Part shown: piece after piece, positions 22,501 through 31,482 of the stretch
Layout: every line of letters begins with the position of its first letter
How positions within the stretch are numbered: position 1 is the first letter of the stretch
Source of the DNA: Romanomermis culicivorax
Taxonomy: Eukaryota; Nematoda; Enoplea; Mermithida; Mermithidae
Assembly: GCA_963922205.1 (NCBI GenBank)
Contig: CAWUHX010000022.1
Span: 1,054,001 to 1,118,000 of the forward strand
Reading direction: 5' to 3'
DNA: 64,000 bases
Notes under the pieces: model-generated
Database searches by the model: none
What the model saw: the letters and a program-made list of their open reading frames with translations, nothing else
Told to the model about the DNA's origin: nothing
Translations under genes and position numbers: made by a program

Positions 22501-23576
22501 GCAAGGTCTGCTTGGGTGGAATATACTAGCATTAGCGAAACTGTTTACTTTTCGATAATTACGGCCACAGATGATGATTGATTGAGCTTTCAAGGACTTA
22601 TATGTCTCATCAACCTTGAGATTAAAAGAAAAGGATTTTTACAAACTAAGCATTTTGGTACCTAAGGGCCGAGCCGAATGACAAAAGGCCGATTAAGACC
22701 AATCTCCGATCGAATCACCGATCAAAATATCTGATTGGTATGAGAGATAGCCGATTGAAAGAATATGATTAAGAAAACGTCACTCAATCGAATATGGCTT
22801 TATTCGATCATACTATACACAGGTTGTCTCAAAAAACGATTTAAAATGTCTTCAATGAACCGTAATTTCTGACTAATGTCAGCACGATACCTAATTCTGC
22901 ATGGAAATCAACAAATAAAAGAAGACACAGTTTTCACGAAACTATAATAAAAATAAATATGAGTACGATCGAAAGTATAACTTCCCCACGGAAATGTAAA
23001 CAATTTAGATTGATTTTTTGGTACCTTTCGACATGGGCAGGAGAATGAGTAACTGAATTTTAATTCAATGAGGACAAAAAACAAATTTTTTTTCAAGAAT
23101 CAAAATTGGGAATCATAATCCGCTCGAAGGACAGTGGCTCACTTTGAAACTCGGTAAATTATTCCAATTGCTAAGCATCGATTTCTGGTCATCTAGAGAA
23201 AATGACTGTTTTCAAGTGAAAGTTTACTTTCTATACTATTTTGCCTCCACACATTAGACTCTGATTTCCGATTAAAAAATCGGAGCTTAATCTCCATCCT
23301 TCAGTCATACCAACCCATGACTAGACCAATCGCAGATTAAATCTCCAATTGGCTTCTGGATTCAACTTTAGTCGGTGTCTTTTATAGGATATTCTTTAAA
23401 TCGGTCTATCATAGCACAATTGAAAATAAGAAACTCCAGGTAAAAAATGAGACGATGAACAATCATGAACGATGACCAAATAAGGACTTACCCCATCCAT
23501 CCACTTGCAAACCGTCAAAATCTTCTATTAATGGTGGTTCGTCTAAAATATCCACTGCGCTTCCTGACGATTTCAT
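16556..23576 (-). CDS. EIF2AK1: HRI-like eIF2-alpha kinase gene (11 exons joined; 3' end uncertain)
   Basis: Eleven minus-strand exons with GT-AG borders join without a phase error into about 525 codons (about 537 if the last exon reads through to the TAA at 16,558-16,556). The product should phosphorylate eIF2-alpha on serine in the cytosol to lower translation initiation under stress. Visible are [10 protein letters not shown] before the glycine loop [17 protein letters not shown] with the ATP-binding lysine, [19 protein letters not shown], a long acidic/serine-rich insert, HRDIK, GDFGLA, SAPEQL and [12 protein letters not shown]. The segment before the glycine loop and the N-terminal helices (LPARQKF, NLLKKAN) favour HRI over PERK, GCN2 or PKR. 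No signal peptide or membrane segment appears. The end of the C-lobe, including the conserved late arginine, is missing from my model: either I missed a last exon or the copy is truncated. Identity as an eIF2-alpha kinase is strong; the HRI assignment is good but not certain. Confidence 0.85.
16595..16732 (-). CDS. EIF2AK1: HRI-like kinase, C-lobe exon (last confident exon)
   Basis: 46 codons from [24 protein letters not shown] is subdomain IX and [20 protein letters not shown] subdomain X. The end is either a GTATTC donor after WPIE (16,595), or read-through of 12 more codons to a stop at 16,558-16,556. In either case the conserved arginine of subdomain XI is not seen. Confidence 0.82.
16968..17216 (-). 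CDS. EIF2AK1: HRI-like kinase, DFG/activation-segment exon
   Basis: 83 codons, phase 0. PSNILIS, then [11 protein letters not shown] with the Mg-binding DFG, a long activation segment, and [11 protein letters not shown] (the APE motif). Ends at GTAAGT. The 3' splice site is preceded by a run of about 11 T, and R1 copy 3 begins 24 nt upstream of the exon. Confidence 0.9.
17241..17509 (-). repeat. Repeat family R1, copy 3, in a kinase intron
   Basis: Inverted relative to copy 1: starts CCAGACATACACGGCAAG, includes GGGTGTTTGACAATTTTTT, and ends ATGTGCATTTGC. It fills much of the intron between the HRDIK and DFG exons. Its edge is only 24 nt from the 3' splice site of the 16,968-17,216 exon. Confidence 0.8.
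18075..18181 (-). CDS. EIF2AK1: HRI-like kinase, catalytic-loop exon
   Basis: 2 bases plus 35 codons between CTTTCTAG and [25 protein letters not shown] holds the HRD catalytic aspartate and the lysine that follows it. The exon ends exactly after HRDIK, and the next starts PSNIL. Confidence 0.9.
18343..18442 (-). CDS. EIF2AK1: HRI-like kinase, exon after the insert
   Basis: 33 codons plus 1 base between TTTTTTAG and [24 protein letters not shown] is the strand 5 and hinge region, close to the Y-x-M-x-L-C-x-x-S-L-x-D-W-I pattern of HRI. Confidence 0.85.
18688..18982 (-). CDS. EIF2AK1: HRI-like kinase, kinase-insert exon
   Basis: About 98 codons of low-complexity, serine- and charge-rich insert ([15 protein letters not shown]) ending RQWPL at a GTGAGC donor. 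Length and composition match the insert between the two N-lobe halves of eIF2-alpha kinases. Three upstream acceptors (18,982 or near 19,035-19,045) give the same frame; I chose TTCCAG|GG because it has the best pyrimidine tract. Confidence 0.75.
19212..19393 (-). CDS. EIF2AK1: HRI-like kinase, helix C exon
   Basis: 60 codons plus 2 bases, between TTTCCAG and [26 protein letters not shown] contains the helix C glutamate; the RYYGAWLE motif that follows is diagnostic of eIF2-alpha kinases. After residue 25 it enters the polar kinase insert. Confidence 0.9.
19775..19855 (-). CDS. EIF2AK1: HRI-like kinase, exon with catalytic lysine
   Basis: 27 codons, phase 0. [12 protein letters not shown] is subdomain II; the first lysine of VKK should bind ATP phosphates. 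The donor (AAG|GTGACA) is weaker than the others, but the joint to SLREVKIL reproduces the family spacing between the lysine and helix C. Confidence 0.85.
19925..20125 (-). CDS. EIF2AK1: HRI-like kinase, exon with glycine-rich loop
   Basis: 67 codons between TTTCTAG and GTAAGC, phase 0 at both ends. The first 45 residues are a linker. Then [20 protein letters not shown] gives kinase subdomain I with the GxGxFGxV nucleotide loop. The RY-N--EE lead-in is characteristic of eIF2-alpha kinases. Confidence 0.88.
20303..20410 (-). CDS. EIF2AK1: HRI-like kinase, N-terminal domain exon
   Basis: 36 codons between TTGTAG and [14 protein letters not shown] followed by NLLKKAN resembles the conserved RQxF...L.K helix of the HRI N-terminal domain, the region known in vertebrate HRI to take part in haem regulation. 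Phase 0 at both ends. Confidence 0.65.
20472..20500 (-). CDS. EIF2AK1: HRI-like kinase, 29-bp micro-exon
   Basis: Between a TTACTTTAG acceptor and a GTAAGT donor. It supplies [10 protein letters not shown] and connects phase 1 upstream to phase 0 downstream. The translation runs smoothly into [18 protein letters not shown] and matches the helical N-terminal domain of HRI in character. An R1 repeat ends 30 nt upstream of the acceptor. Confidence 0.6.
20530..20803 (+). repeat. Repeat family R1, copy 4, in a kinase intron
   Basis: Starts ATACATGCACATAGGGG and ends CGTGCATGTCTGGTAT, with CGTCAAACACCCCTCTCTGA inside. It lies 30 nt upstream (minus direction) of the 29-bp micro-exon. The short spacer holds ACTAAACTAACTT, a plausible branch-point sequence. 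Confidence 0.8.
20804..23491. other. Long intron of the kinase gene with repeats
   Basis: No convincing exon was found in this 2.7-kb interval. Bases 21,390-21,930 belong to repeat family F (AAAATTGACATTTTTCGGTC, GGCGACGAAAAATTGACA). From 22,675 to 23,380 degenerate inverted GATTGGTCT/AGACCAATC and CCGATTAA words suggest a decayed foldback element. An intron of this size is out of scale with the others (about 70-300 bp without repeats). Confidence 0.4.
23492..23576 (-). CDS. EIF2AK1: HRI-like kinase, putative first coding exon
   Basis: ATG followed by 28 codons of an acidic segment ([17 protein letters not shown]), ending at a strong GTAAGT donor in phase 1. That phase matches the next exon's two leading bases. 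The acidic character and position fit the N-terminus of HRI, but the 3-kb gap to the next exon and the short length make this the least secure exon. A TTTTTAG acceptor lies just upstream, so the ATG may not be the true start. Confidence 0.5.
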
Positions 23577-23829
23577 ATCAGCTAAAAAGTAAACTTACTA
23601 AGAATCAGAAAGTGAAATGCAATCTGACACGCTAAAATTCAGTTATTAAATGAATTAGGAGTCAACATCGTCGAGGGGGTTTGACCTCACCCAGGTAGGC
23701 GCTTGACCCAGGATTTTTTCCGCACGCCATTATCTGCACCGTGCGGGAATGACCCAAATTTTTTCGCACAGGAAAACTTTTTCCTGCCAACTTGACATCA
23801 TTTGAGAAATACATAAAATGAGCGAATAA

Positions 23830-24190
23830 GAGCCGTCTTGGTCTAGTGGTTATCGCCTCTGACTGATAGTCTCAAAAACCAGATTTGATTCCGGGTGTAA
23901 ACCGAAATTGAATTTCTAGTAGCTGGCCAGACACAGCCCTTCGTCCTTTCGGGGTAGATAAATTTGTCGTATGCCCAAATCCACGTCGCCAGAGCGTCAG
24001 ACAAATAACGCTCGGTGAGGGGCTCGAACCGTCGACCTTCTGCATAAAAGGCAGACGCGCTACCAACTGCGCTAACCAAGCCACGTGGATGGTTCGGAAA
24101 TTGTGGTTGTAGTGGTGGTGAGTGCGGGGCATGCCGCTTAATGAATAGCCAGACGCACCACTACAACAAATTGTGTAGGCGAGCTTGGAA
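23830..24190. mobile_element. SINE copy 2 with two opposed tRNA-like heads
   Basis: A plus-strand tRNA-like head lies at about 23,832-23,905 (GTCTTGGTCTAGTGGTTATC as A box; TTGATTCCGGGTG as B box). A minus-strand head lies at about 24,010-24,090 (TTAGCGCAGTTGGTAGCGC, TCTGC/GCAGA stem with a TTT anticodon position, GGTTCGAGCC). The latter with its flank equals copy 1 at 10,968. Both heads lack a full acceptor stem, so they are SINE parts and not tRNA genes. Confidence 0.7.
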
Positions 24191-24404
24191 AACTGCTTGC
24201 CAGGGTCCACTCAGCCCAGTTAGCATGTTGGTGATAGTGAGGCAAATGAGGAGGTGGGCCTATTCCATTAATGAGGTAGGTAGCCGAACAAGTCCTCCTT
24301 GTCAGGCAGATGCCAGCCTGTGGAATGTGGCCTCCACTAGGCGATAAAAAGCACCTGAAGAGCACCTCTCATATAAGGTGAGTACTTATATGACCGTATA
24401 TTCC

Positions 24405-25445
24405 TGTGAAGCCTGCTTTTCCGGTTTGTAGCCATATGCGCCAGTTTCAATTGTGCTTTCCCATTTGTGACCTAGCCAATTGCGCCGATTTTCAAGTGCG
24501 CCATTTTTATATGGGCCCTATGCATTTTCGCCATGTGTATAATGCGCCAACTGCAATTGCGCTTTTTGCAAATGCGCCGCCTTTGTGTTTTAATTCATCA
24601 TAGAAAGGCAATGGATGCACTGGTAACAAAAAAAAAGTGACAAAGATGACTATCATCTCCAGAAATTGTTTAGGAAGTATTTTTTACAAAATTTTTCCGA
24701 TCCGAAAATTTTTGCTGTATGTTTATTTTTCTCAGACTTACATAGTTAATCTATATCACAGTTTAGCTACTGCAAATGATTCTATGATATGATCATGATT
24801 TCATGATCTGATCATGATTCTATGATCTGATCTTGATTCTTTGATCTGATCATGATTCTATGATCAGATAATCCTGTACCCAGTACCTTCATACTTCAAA
24901 TTTGTTCAGAAGCAGCAAAACTAAACATTTACTCCAAATCTTACCACTTGAGTTCGAAAGTCAAAATAAGCATGACACAAATGCATAGAGTTACAGTATT
25001 TAATACGCCAATGGATCAGCCAAATTATAAGCTATACTGGTCATAAAATCAATAGCATTAATTTGACCCTGATCATACTGTACATTGAGTGTAGAAAATT
25101 CTAGAGTTCCAAATGTGACATAATTGCGCTTTGGTAATTTTCAACTCTGGCTATATGACTATCTGTGTGGTCCTGTATGACTGAATAATAATTTACAATG
25201 TTGTTTTTGCCTAGTTTGTTTGGTCTTCAAGAATAACTACATTTCTCATTTGATAGTATGTTTTCAGTGTCTAATTAGAATTATGGCCGAAATGAACAAT
25301 GTGAATGGCGCATTTAACACACGGGACATTTGCTAATAGCGCATATGACAATGGTGCATATGACATGTGGCACATTTGGATCAGCGCAATTGGCAAAAGT
25401 GCACATAAAAAGGGCGCAATTGGCTACACCCCGCTTTTCCGGCTA
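24405..25445. mobile_element. Foldback element built from repeated GCGCC/AATTGCGC words
   Basis: The left end GCTTTTCCGG, then TTTGTAGCCATATGCGCCAG, is answered at the right by GCGCAATTGGCTACACCCCG and CTTTTCCGGC. Each terminal 150-200 bp is a string of 12-18-bp variants of ATTTGCGCC and CAATTGCGC. The centre is AT-rich and has no coding frame. Target duplication was not identified. Confidence 0.65.
24776..24872. repeat. Tandem array based on a 19-20-bp ATGATCTGATCATGATTCT unit
   Basis: About five units, with single-base variation, inside the foldback element. The unit is nearly self-complementary (TGATCATGATCA-like), so the array can form hairpins. Confidence 0.7.
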
Positions 25446-26869
25446 TAGGAAAATGGGTAGATGTACCCGCAAAAATTAAAAAAATTAAATAAAAAATGAA
25501 AAATGAGCAAAATTGTAGGTTTCATGGACAATCTTGAAGCATATCTGTTTTTCTAGCTCAAAACATGATTTTAGAATGATTGAGCAAAATAATAATTGGT
25601 ACTGGCATTTCTGTGATTAGAGATTCTAGAACGCAGTAAAATGAGTCTTTTCAACCTTTATCCCTTGTGAGGAATATATATATTTTTAAATGCAATAAAT
25701 TGGGTACCAATCGATAAATCTATTCAAAAACATGATTTAAAATGACGTTATACTAAATTTGGTGACTGGAGTACTTTGCTTCTGAAATGAAAAATTCATA
25801 AAATCGTTCATTTTATAGTCAACTTTTTTGAAGTAATTACTTGAAAGTCTCAAAACAGAAAATATGTCCAATGAAATGTATGATTTCTATTTCAGTGACC
25901 ATCCATGACTCGGAAAAAAATTTTCATCTCAAGCGGTTTCCAAAACTAGCATAAATTTAGGTCATAACATCAATGAAGCCAGTAATTTTGGTCGGGGTAA
26001 ATCCGAGATGTTGACAGGGTAGTCCGTGACCTTTTATTGCTCGACGACATGTGCTACGAAAGGCGTAATAGCATAGAATGGCTACTAATCATCAAGTCAT
26101 TCGCCCAGGGTCTGCTGTTTGCTGCAATCCTGTTCACCAGCTTGAAACCCTAATAGTTACCTAGCAGTCAGCCGTTCTCCATTAATGCAGACAGAACAGC
26201 AGAAATTAAGCGGACTTTAAGCTGGAAGCAGATAACATGATTTCACAACTGAGCAAATCAAGCAAAACTGTTTCTTTATTTCTGCAATCTGTGCTCAGCT
26301 GCATTCTACACAATATGCTTTCTTAATTGATGAAGACGTTGACAATTCCTTGACAAAAGCTGTAGACCGCTGCTTCAAAAACACTGTACATTACACTAAA
26401 TCAACTTTTCTCACACTATTTTCAAGAAACTTGACCCCCTAGCGCGTCATTTTTCTCAATGTAATAAATATTTTTTCAGACCCCTAGTAGGAGTAATATC
26501 CCTTATATGTTGTCTGATTTGGACTCATTCGACTCGTCTTGATGAAGACCGCCAGAGAATATGAAAAATTTGCATCAGCAATGGAGTAGAAATTTTCAAA
26601 AAATTAACTCTGTATACTAACTCTGAAAAAAGTCGTTAAAAACGTTCAGTTCACTTCTTATCCATCGATTTCATAATATCTTATATGAAACGCTAATCTT
26701 TTGGTTCACAAAAGCCCTGCACAAGCCTTTTTCCAGATATGAATACCGTCCGTGTTCTTCATAATATAGCGCAAAAGTAGACGGTATTGAAATATGCAGG
26801 TTCATTTCCTTCTTATCTTTCCCGCGCCTAGAGCCGGAAAAACTATTAGGTTCTGACATTCTAACATGA
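25446..26869. other. Unassigned AT-rich DNA
   Basis: No exon, RNA gene or paired terminal repeat that I can support. The open frames here are under 65 codons and lack recognisable motifs. Confidence 0.4.
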
Positions 26870-27223
26870 AATCCGGAAAATTTCCAGCATTTTACATTCT
26901 AAAATGCAGAAAAATGCATTTTTTGGACAGAAAGCTTTAAAACCTAATGGAAAGGTTCGTTAGGCTCTTCGTTGCACTGTACAACATGGCGGGAAAAATT
27001 CGGTTGCGCAGGCCGAAATTAGGTTGCTGGCGTTGTGGCGGATCAGGATTTTTTCATTTTTGCACACAACAAAATTTCGCCCTGTGCAACCAAGTTGTTC
27101 CTGCCAATTCGCATAGGCACGACGGCCCTTATGATTAGTTTCATACCTGTTAATGGTGGTCAGTCAGGGGGTAAATGGGGATTTTGTCAGGGCAGTAAAC
27201 TGGTTTTATTTAAGAAAACCCTA
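26870..27223. repeat. Fragment related to the X/Y palindromic repeats
   Basis: ACATTCTAAAATGCAGAAAA and GCACACAACAAAATTTCGCCC resemble pieces at 31,080-31,260 and 33,000. It reads like the remains of the hAT-like non-autonomous family, but I cannot define ends. Confidence 0.4.
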
Positions 27224-27231
27224 GCAGATGG

Positions 27232-28715
27232 TAGTGATGGACCGATGCATCGGCCGATTGTTGCATTTTTCTGCCATCGGCCATCGGCCGATGTTTTGCC
27301 CAAAAATCGGCCGATGGCCGATTGTTTGTCAACTTTTTGTTACAATTAATGCAGGTGCTTATGCTTAAAAAACAGATTGTTCACATATATATTTTACAGT
27401 TACTATAGTAAATGCATTATTTTTTGTGAAAATGGTTGTTTTAATGTCTGGCATATTTGCCCTGTGTTGCCATTGATGAACTAAATAACAAGAATTTGAC
27501 AAGCTATGAATGGAATATTTTAGCTACGGCGGTAAGAATATACTTTAATACATGCATAATGTATCCACGCCTAGATAATTATGTTTTGGCAGCTTGTAAA
27601 TTTGTTAAAATCATTTGCAGAAACTGTAAAAATCTATTAATCTAAAAACGCCTGTATTTCGGAAAAAATAGCTGAAGAAAAGTAAGCTATATTTTGTGAC
27701 TAAATTTTTTTTGAAAATCATAAATTAAAGAATCGTAGATTATGAATTTTACGCCACTCAATTCATATTTCAACTTTCCTGGATTGGGTTCATCAAAGGA
27801 GGAATTGTCTGGAAAAATGAATCAATATTTTCATAGAAATGATAATCGAGCCCACTTTAAACCCATTGAAGACAATAGACTTGATGCTTTGGCATCTTTA
27901 CTACATCATCGATTTAAAAAGGATGGATTGAAATTTGAAATATAACACATATTGATCATACAAATCAAAATTAAATAATTTAGGCATTCTGTGATCCTCA
28001 AGCAGAAGACAAAGCTAAATTAGCTTTGGTTAGAATGGTTGTCGATCAAAAATAACAAAATCAATGCTTTTTTGAAAATATGGTTCAAAAATTTGAATGA
28101 ATCTTCAAACTCATTCTCCAAACTTTCTCAGTAAGCCACAATTAATACTAATGTAAATTATTCAAGCATTTACACAAAACTGACTAATTTCAGGCACTAT
28201 TTGGCCATTGCAAGTTCATCTGAAGATGAGCTGTAACCCAAAAACCAGAATTAGCTAATGTGAGTCAAAATAGTGTGCAATTAAAAATAAGTTTCATTAT
28301 GAAAAAAATTTCTTTAGCTTGCCTTGAAATTTTCATCAGCTCCAATTGGGTCAGTAGCTAGTGAATGATCATTTTAAAAAGCAAAAGGTGTTAGAAGTGG
28401 AAAAAGATCCCGTTTATCGTGGAGATTGGATTCAATAGGGCAAACTGGAAAAACAAGCTGAAGTTGAAGAAGCTTCTAGTGAACTCAGCAATCAAAGTGA
28501 AGGCAGTACAAGAGATGCCTTTGTTGATGACAAATTGGATGAATGAAATGTTAATTATTGAATGTTGAAAATATCAGTAGAACACTTCAGGTTGCATTTT
28601 GTACATATTACAGCCGATGCATCGGCAATCGGCCATCGGCCGATGCCATCGGTGACCCTGGCCGATGCACCGGCATCGGCCGATGGCAAATATTTTGCCC
28701 ATCGGTCCATCACTA
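27232..28715 (+). mobile_element. hAT transposon with 8-bp target duplication
   Basis: The ends TAGTGATGGACCGATG are a perfect 16-bp inverted pair, flanked by identical GCAGATGG (27,224-27,231 and 28,716-28,723). The 8-bp duplication and TAGTGATGG terminus are typical of hAT elements. Subterminal regions are packed with CATCGGCCGATG-type palindromes, likely transposase-binding sites. The 1,484-bp body holds a decayed transposase. Confidence 0.93.
27742..28450 (+). pseudogene. hAT transposase remnant
   Basis: A 67-codon frame (27,742-27,945) ends LASLLHHRFKKDG, in place of the family's LLDPRFK. Further on, with stops and frameshifts, KFSSAPIGSVASE (about 28,325) corresponds to the hAT C-terminal dimerisation motif (usually P-A-[ST]-S-x-x-S-E), and GVRSGKRSRLS to the KRSRL block after it. 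It is clearly non-functional. Confidence 0.7.
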
Positions 28716-28723
28716 GCAGATGG

Positions 28724-29130
28724 TAGAAAAAATCTAGGCAGTAGACGCCTATCTACCCAAAAAACTTACATAGGTACGGTTCGAAAAATCTATGCAGTAG
28801 ATGCTTATCTGCCCAAAATCCATAGGTAGTAAATGAGTATCCGCTAAGCCTGGTATAGGCAATAACCCCTAACAGGCCGTGCACAAGGGGGGCGAGGGGC
28901 GCCCCCCCCCCCCCGTTGAGGCAGCATGCACACAGTATATCCGCATAAAATTAACATTTTCTGGGGCTATTCAGTAGAAAAATCTAGTCCGCCCCCTCCA
29001 CGCGCGGCCCTGACCCCTAACATACCTCCCAGTGCACAGGTATGATTAGGTTATGCATAAAGCTTCCTCTCCGAGAAAGCACTCTTATGCGTTTCCAAAG
29101 GGTAACTAAGCACAGTATTATTTATTATAA
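28724..29130. other. Spacer with duplicated CTAGGCAGTAG units and a C run
   Basis: Two imperfect copies of a 55-60-bp unit (AATCTAGGCAGTAGACGC and AATCTATGCAGTAGATGC) lie at about 28,730-28,835. A run of 14 C follows GGGGCG near 28,900. No gene seen. Confidence 0.4.
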
Positions 29131-29375
29131 GGAAAGACGTCTTTCGAGACAAGAAAAAAGTGATAAATGATCTGGGAATCATTGTTTCCAATGATCTTCC
29201 ACCACATGCTCCTTATAATCATATCGCCAAGAAAGATATGCAAAAAGCAAATTTAATTTTGCGTTGTTTCAAGCCAAAAAAATGGATGTGAAGATTCGAG
29301 CTTTTAAGGGTTATGTAACGCCTTGTATCAAGATATGCGTCTGTGGCTCAGAATCATCGTCAGATTAATCACATT
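29131..29375 (+). pseudogene. LINE reverse transcriptase C-terminal fragment
   Basis: The plus frame reads DLGIIVSNDLPPHAPYNHI, then KANLILRCF, then, after a frameshift, AFKGYVTP. This matches the usual DLGV.VS.DL...H...I..KA......R.F...A(F/Y)K.YVRP region at the end of CR1/Jockey-type LINE reverse transcriptases. Nothing upstream of it is recognisable, so it is a 5'-truncated copy. Confidence 0.65.
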
Positions 29376-29465
29376 AATGTCTCATAGTGATGATGTTTTG
29401 ATCATTTCCCATTCCCCAAATGCAAAAAGCGGCTAGAATGCAGAATGTGGTCCACGAACTATTAT

Positions 29466-29660
29466 ATTTAAGTCCATGCCTGTAGGCAGGGGGGTTGGGG
29501 GGCCATGGCCCCCCAAAATGTTTCAAGTGCTTAAAAAAGACAAAACCTTTGGGTTTTTTTTCAAGAAAAAGTTAAGTCAGAAATGCTAATTTTATAGTAA
29601 ATTAAGTGAAAAAAATGTGTGGCCTCCTCCCCGAAAAAAATTTCTGGTTTCAGGCCTGCT
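29466..29660. repeat. Repeat family P (poly-G core), copy 1
   Basis: GCCTGTAGGCAGGGGGGTTG, then GGGGCCATGGCCCCCC, a region AAGTCAGAAATGCTAATTTTA, and an end at TTTCAGGCCTGC. The same order occurs around the LTR retrotransposon at 56,510-58,910, which is inserted in a second copy. No coding frame. Confidence 0.6.
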
Positions 29661-30620
29661 TAAATCTATCGTCAGTGCATCAATGAAAAGTAAAGTTAGT
29701 TAATTCTAAACAAGATTTTATAAAATTTTTACATTTTTTACATTGTTTAGATGATTCATGCAATGACGAAGATTATTAATGCTTTTTAGATCTTGTTAGG
29801 AATGAGATTTAAAATTTTATCTTTCATTGTTATGTTTTTATCAAAGTTTTCTGTTTGATTTACTTGTTATGTCAAAATTATTAGTTGTTTTATGTCGTCA
29901 AGGAAATGTAAGAAATTAAAGTTATGCTGTTGAAATATTCTCTTGCTTGGCTCTTGTAAACTCACTTAAATATTTATTTATAAGCAGGTCATAAATACAA
30001 ATCTTTTGCAAAAAATGTCAACTTTTGGTAGAATAAGATGGAAGTCAATGAGAAACGTTCAAAAAACACATCAGAAATAATTTTGAACGATTTTTAGGCA
30101 AAGAATCTGAAAAAATTTATTTTTCCTCATGAGGAAAAATTTTTTAGGGTTTTTCAGCAAATGGGGCAACAAGTTTTTGGAAAAAACACTGCCCCTAAAA
30201 CGTCTAAAAATCAAAATTTAACCAGCAAAAAATTTTGTGCATATTGGCACAAACGCTTAAAACTTTTTGTGCTATTCTGAATTTTTTAGTGCAAAGAACC
30301 AGTGTTTTTTTAGGTCAAAACATTCTCGATTATTTTTCTTTATCTCACTGACAAGCTAAGATAAAAATAAGGTAGGCACGATTTTTAATGAAATTAGTGC
30401 TGTGAATAAATGAATGAATGAAAGATTTTATTACCTGTCGAAAAAGAATCAAATATAATTAGCCGAGAACGAGGAAATAATGAATAAATGTGATAGATAA
30501 ATTTTAGAAGATTTGAACGAATAAATTAGAGATCAAAAATAGGGATATAAGGTCAAAAATATGCGCTACAGTATACAATTTAGTGACCAGTGTAGGAAGC
30601 GCAGGTTACATTTCTGTAAC
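29661..30620. other. Unassigned AT-rich DNA between two LINE fragments
   Basis: Only short frames. From about 30,000 to 30,330 there are A/T-rich words and GTGCAAAGAACCAGTGTTTT, hinting at the X/Y repeat class. No gene supported. Confidence 0.3.
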
Positions 30621-30623
30621 AGG

Positions 30624-30900
30624 CTAACGCGCTCCCCCAAGATAATCCGAGAAATCAATTTTGGCAATTTTCATTTTGAATGTATGTGAATTGGAAGAAC
30701 TGAGAATTTCATTTGGAAGTTGATTCCAGATATTAATATACCTATTAGAGAAATCATATAACCTAATATTTGTTTTTGCTTTACCAGTTTGGAGTTTGTG
30801 ATCATTTTTATGACAGGTAGACTCAAAATTGCTGCTAATAAAAAAGTCCGATTTTTTGAGACAGGATTGTCCCTTAATAATTTGAAACATCATAGCTTTA
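30624..30900 (-). pseudogene. LINE 3' end: C-terminal tail of ORF2
   Basis: The minus frame ends with NRYINIWNQLPNEILSSSNS, then FKMKIAKIDF and a stop at 30,624. The R.....WN.LP..I..S.S...FK..L pattern is the standard tail after the reverse transcriptase of CR1/L2/Jockey-like LINEs. The open frame continues upstream to 31,127 only by chance, through GTGCCAATTGGCAC-type repeats. Confidence 0.7.
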
Positions 30901-30929
30901 ATCATGTTTTTATGAAACTTTTGGCATAT

Positions 30930-31300
30930 AAAACTTTTTGGAAGCTTTAAGTATGTTTCTATTGAGAAAAAATTTTTTGTGCCCTTGGCACAAATCTTTT
31001 TGATCCTTTGTGCCAATTGGCACAAATTTCTCTGCATAAAAAACACTGCAAAGAACCGTGTTTTGACGCAAAAAAGACTGATCGGATGGGGATTCGGGTC
31101 CAGGGTTTTTTTGCACACAGCAACCAAATTTTGGGCTGTGCAACCAAATTTTTTCTGCCAAGTTGCACAGTACGTGCAACTTGAGGCATGACAACTCTTT
31201 TGATCAGGTGATAGGGTTTCCTGTCCGGAGATGCATTTTTATGTGTTCTAAAATGGAAGAAAGTGAAAATTTCTCGGTGCTTCGCGCCGGGTTTCAATTC
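30930..31300. repeat. Fragment of the GTGCCAATTGGCAC palindromic repeat class
   Basis: Contains TTTGTGCCAATTGGCACAAA, GCACACAGCAACCAAATTTT and a GCTTCGCGCCGG half palindrome, all shared with element Y at 33,157-34,994. The ends are not resolvable. Confidence 0.5.
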
Positions 31301-31302
31301 AT

Positions 31303-31482
31303 TTCATACCTGTGCCAAACATATACCCAACCTCCCCCAGTTTGGAAAAAATTAAAAAAATTTGCAAAAAAGTGTATGTTTTTTGGCCTTTCTTGGGAAA
31401 AATTTCAAATTTTTTCGACACCCTCCCCAGAAATTTCGGATTTATCCCCCCCCCCCAACTGATCGGAGGTCTTACAGGTATG
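31303..31482. repeat. Short element with CATACCTGT/ACAGGTATG ends
   Basis: About 175 bp bounded by TTCATACCTGTGCC and TTACAGGTATGATTCAT, with repeated A/T-rich words (AAAATTTCAAATTTTTTCGA) and a C run before CAACTGATCGG. A diverged relative occurs at 47,250-47,485. No frame of note. Confidence 0.5.

Noticed and set aside
23843..24210. 78- and 112-codon minus frames and a tRNA-Lys gene call
   Set aside because: The frames translate SINE sequence. The tRNA-like heads lack matched acceptor stems and are repeated at 11.0 kb, so they are SINE heads.
30900..31297. Minus frames rich in CQLAQ/CANWHK words
   Set aside because: These are translations of GTGCCAATTGGCAC palindromes and recur at 32.9-34.1 kb and 34.9 kb wherever that repeat occurs.
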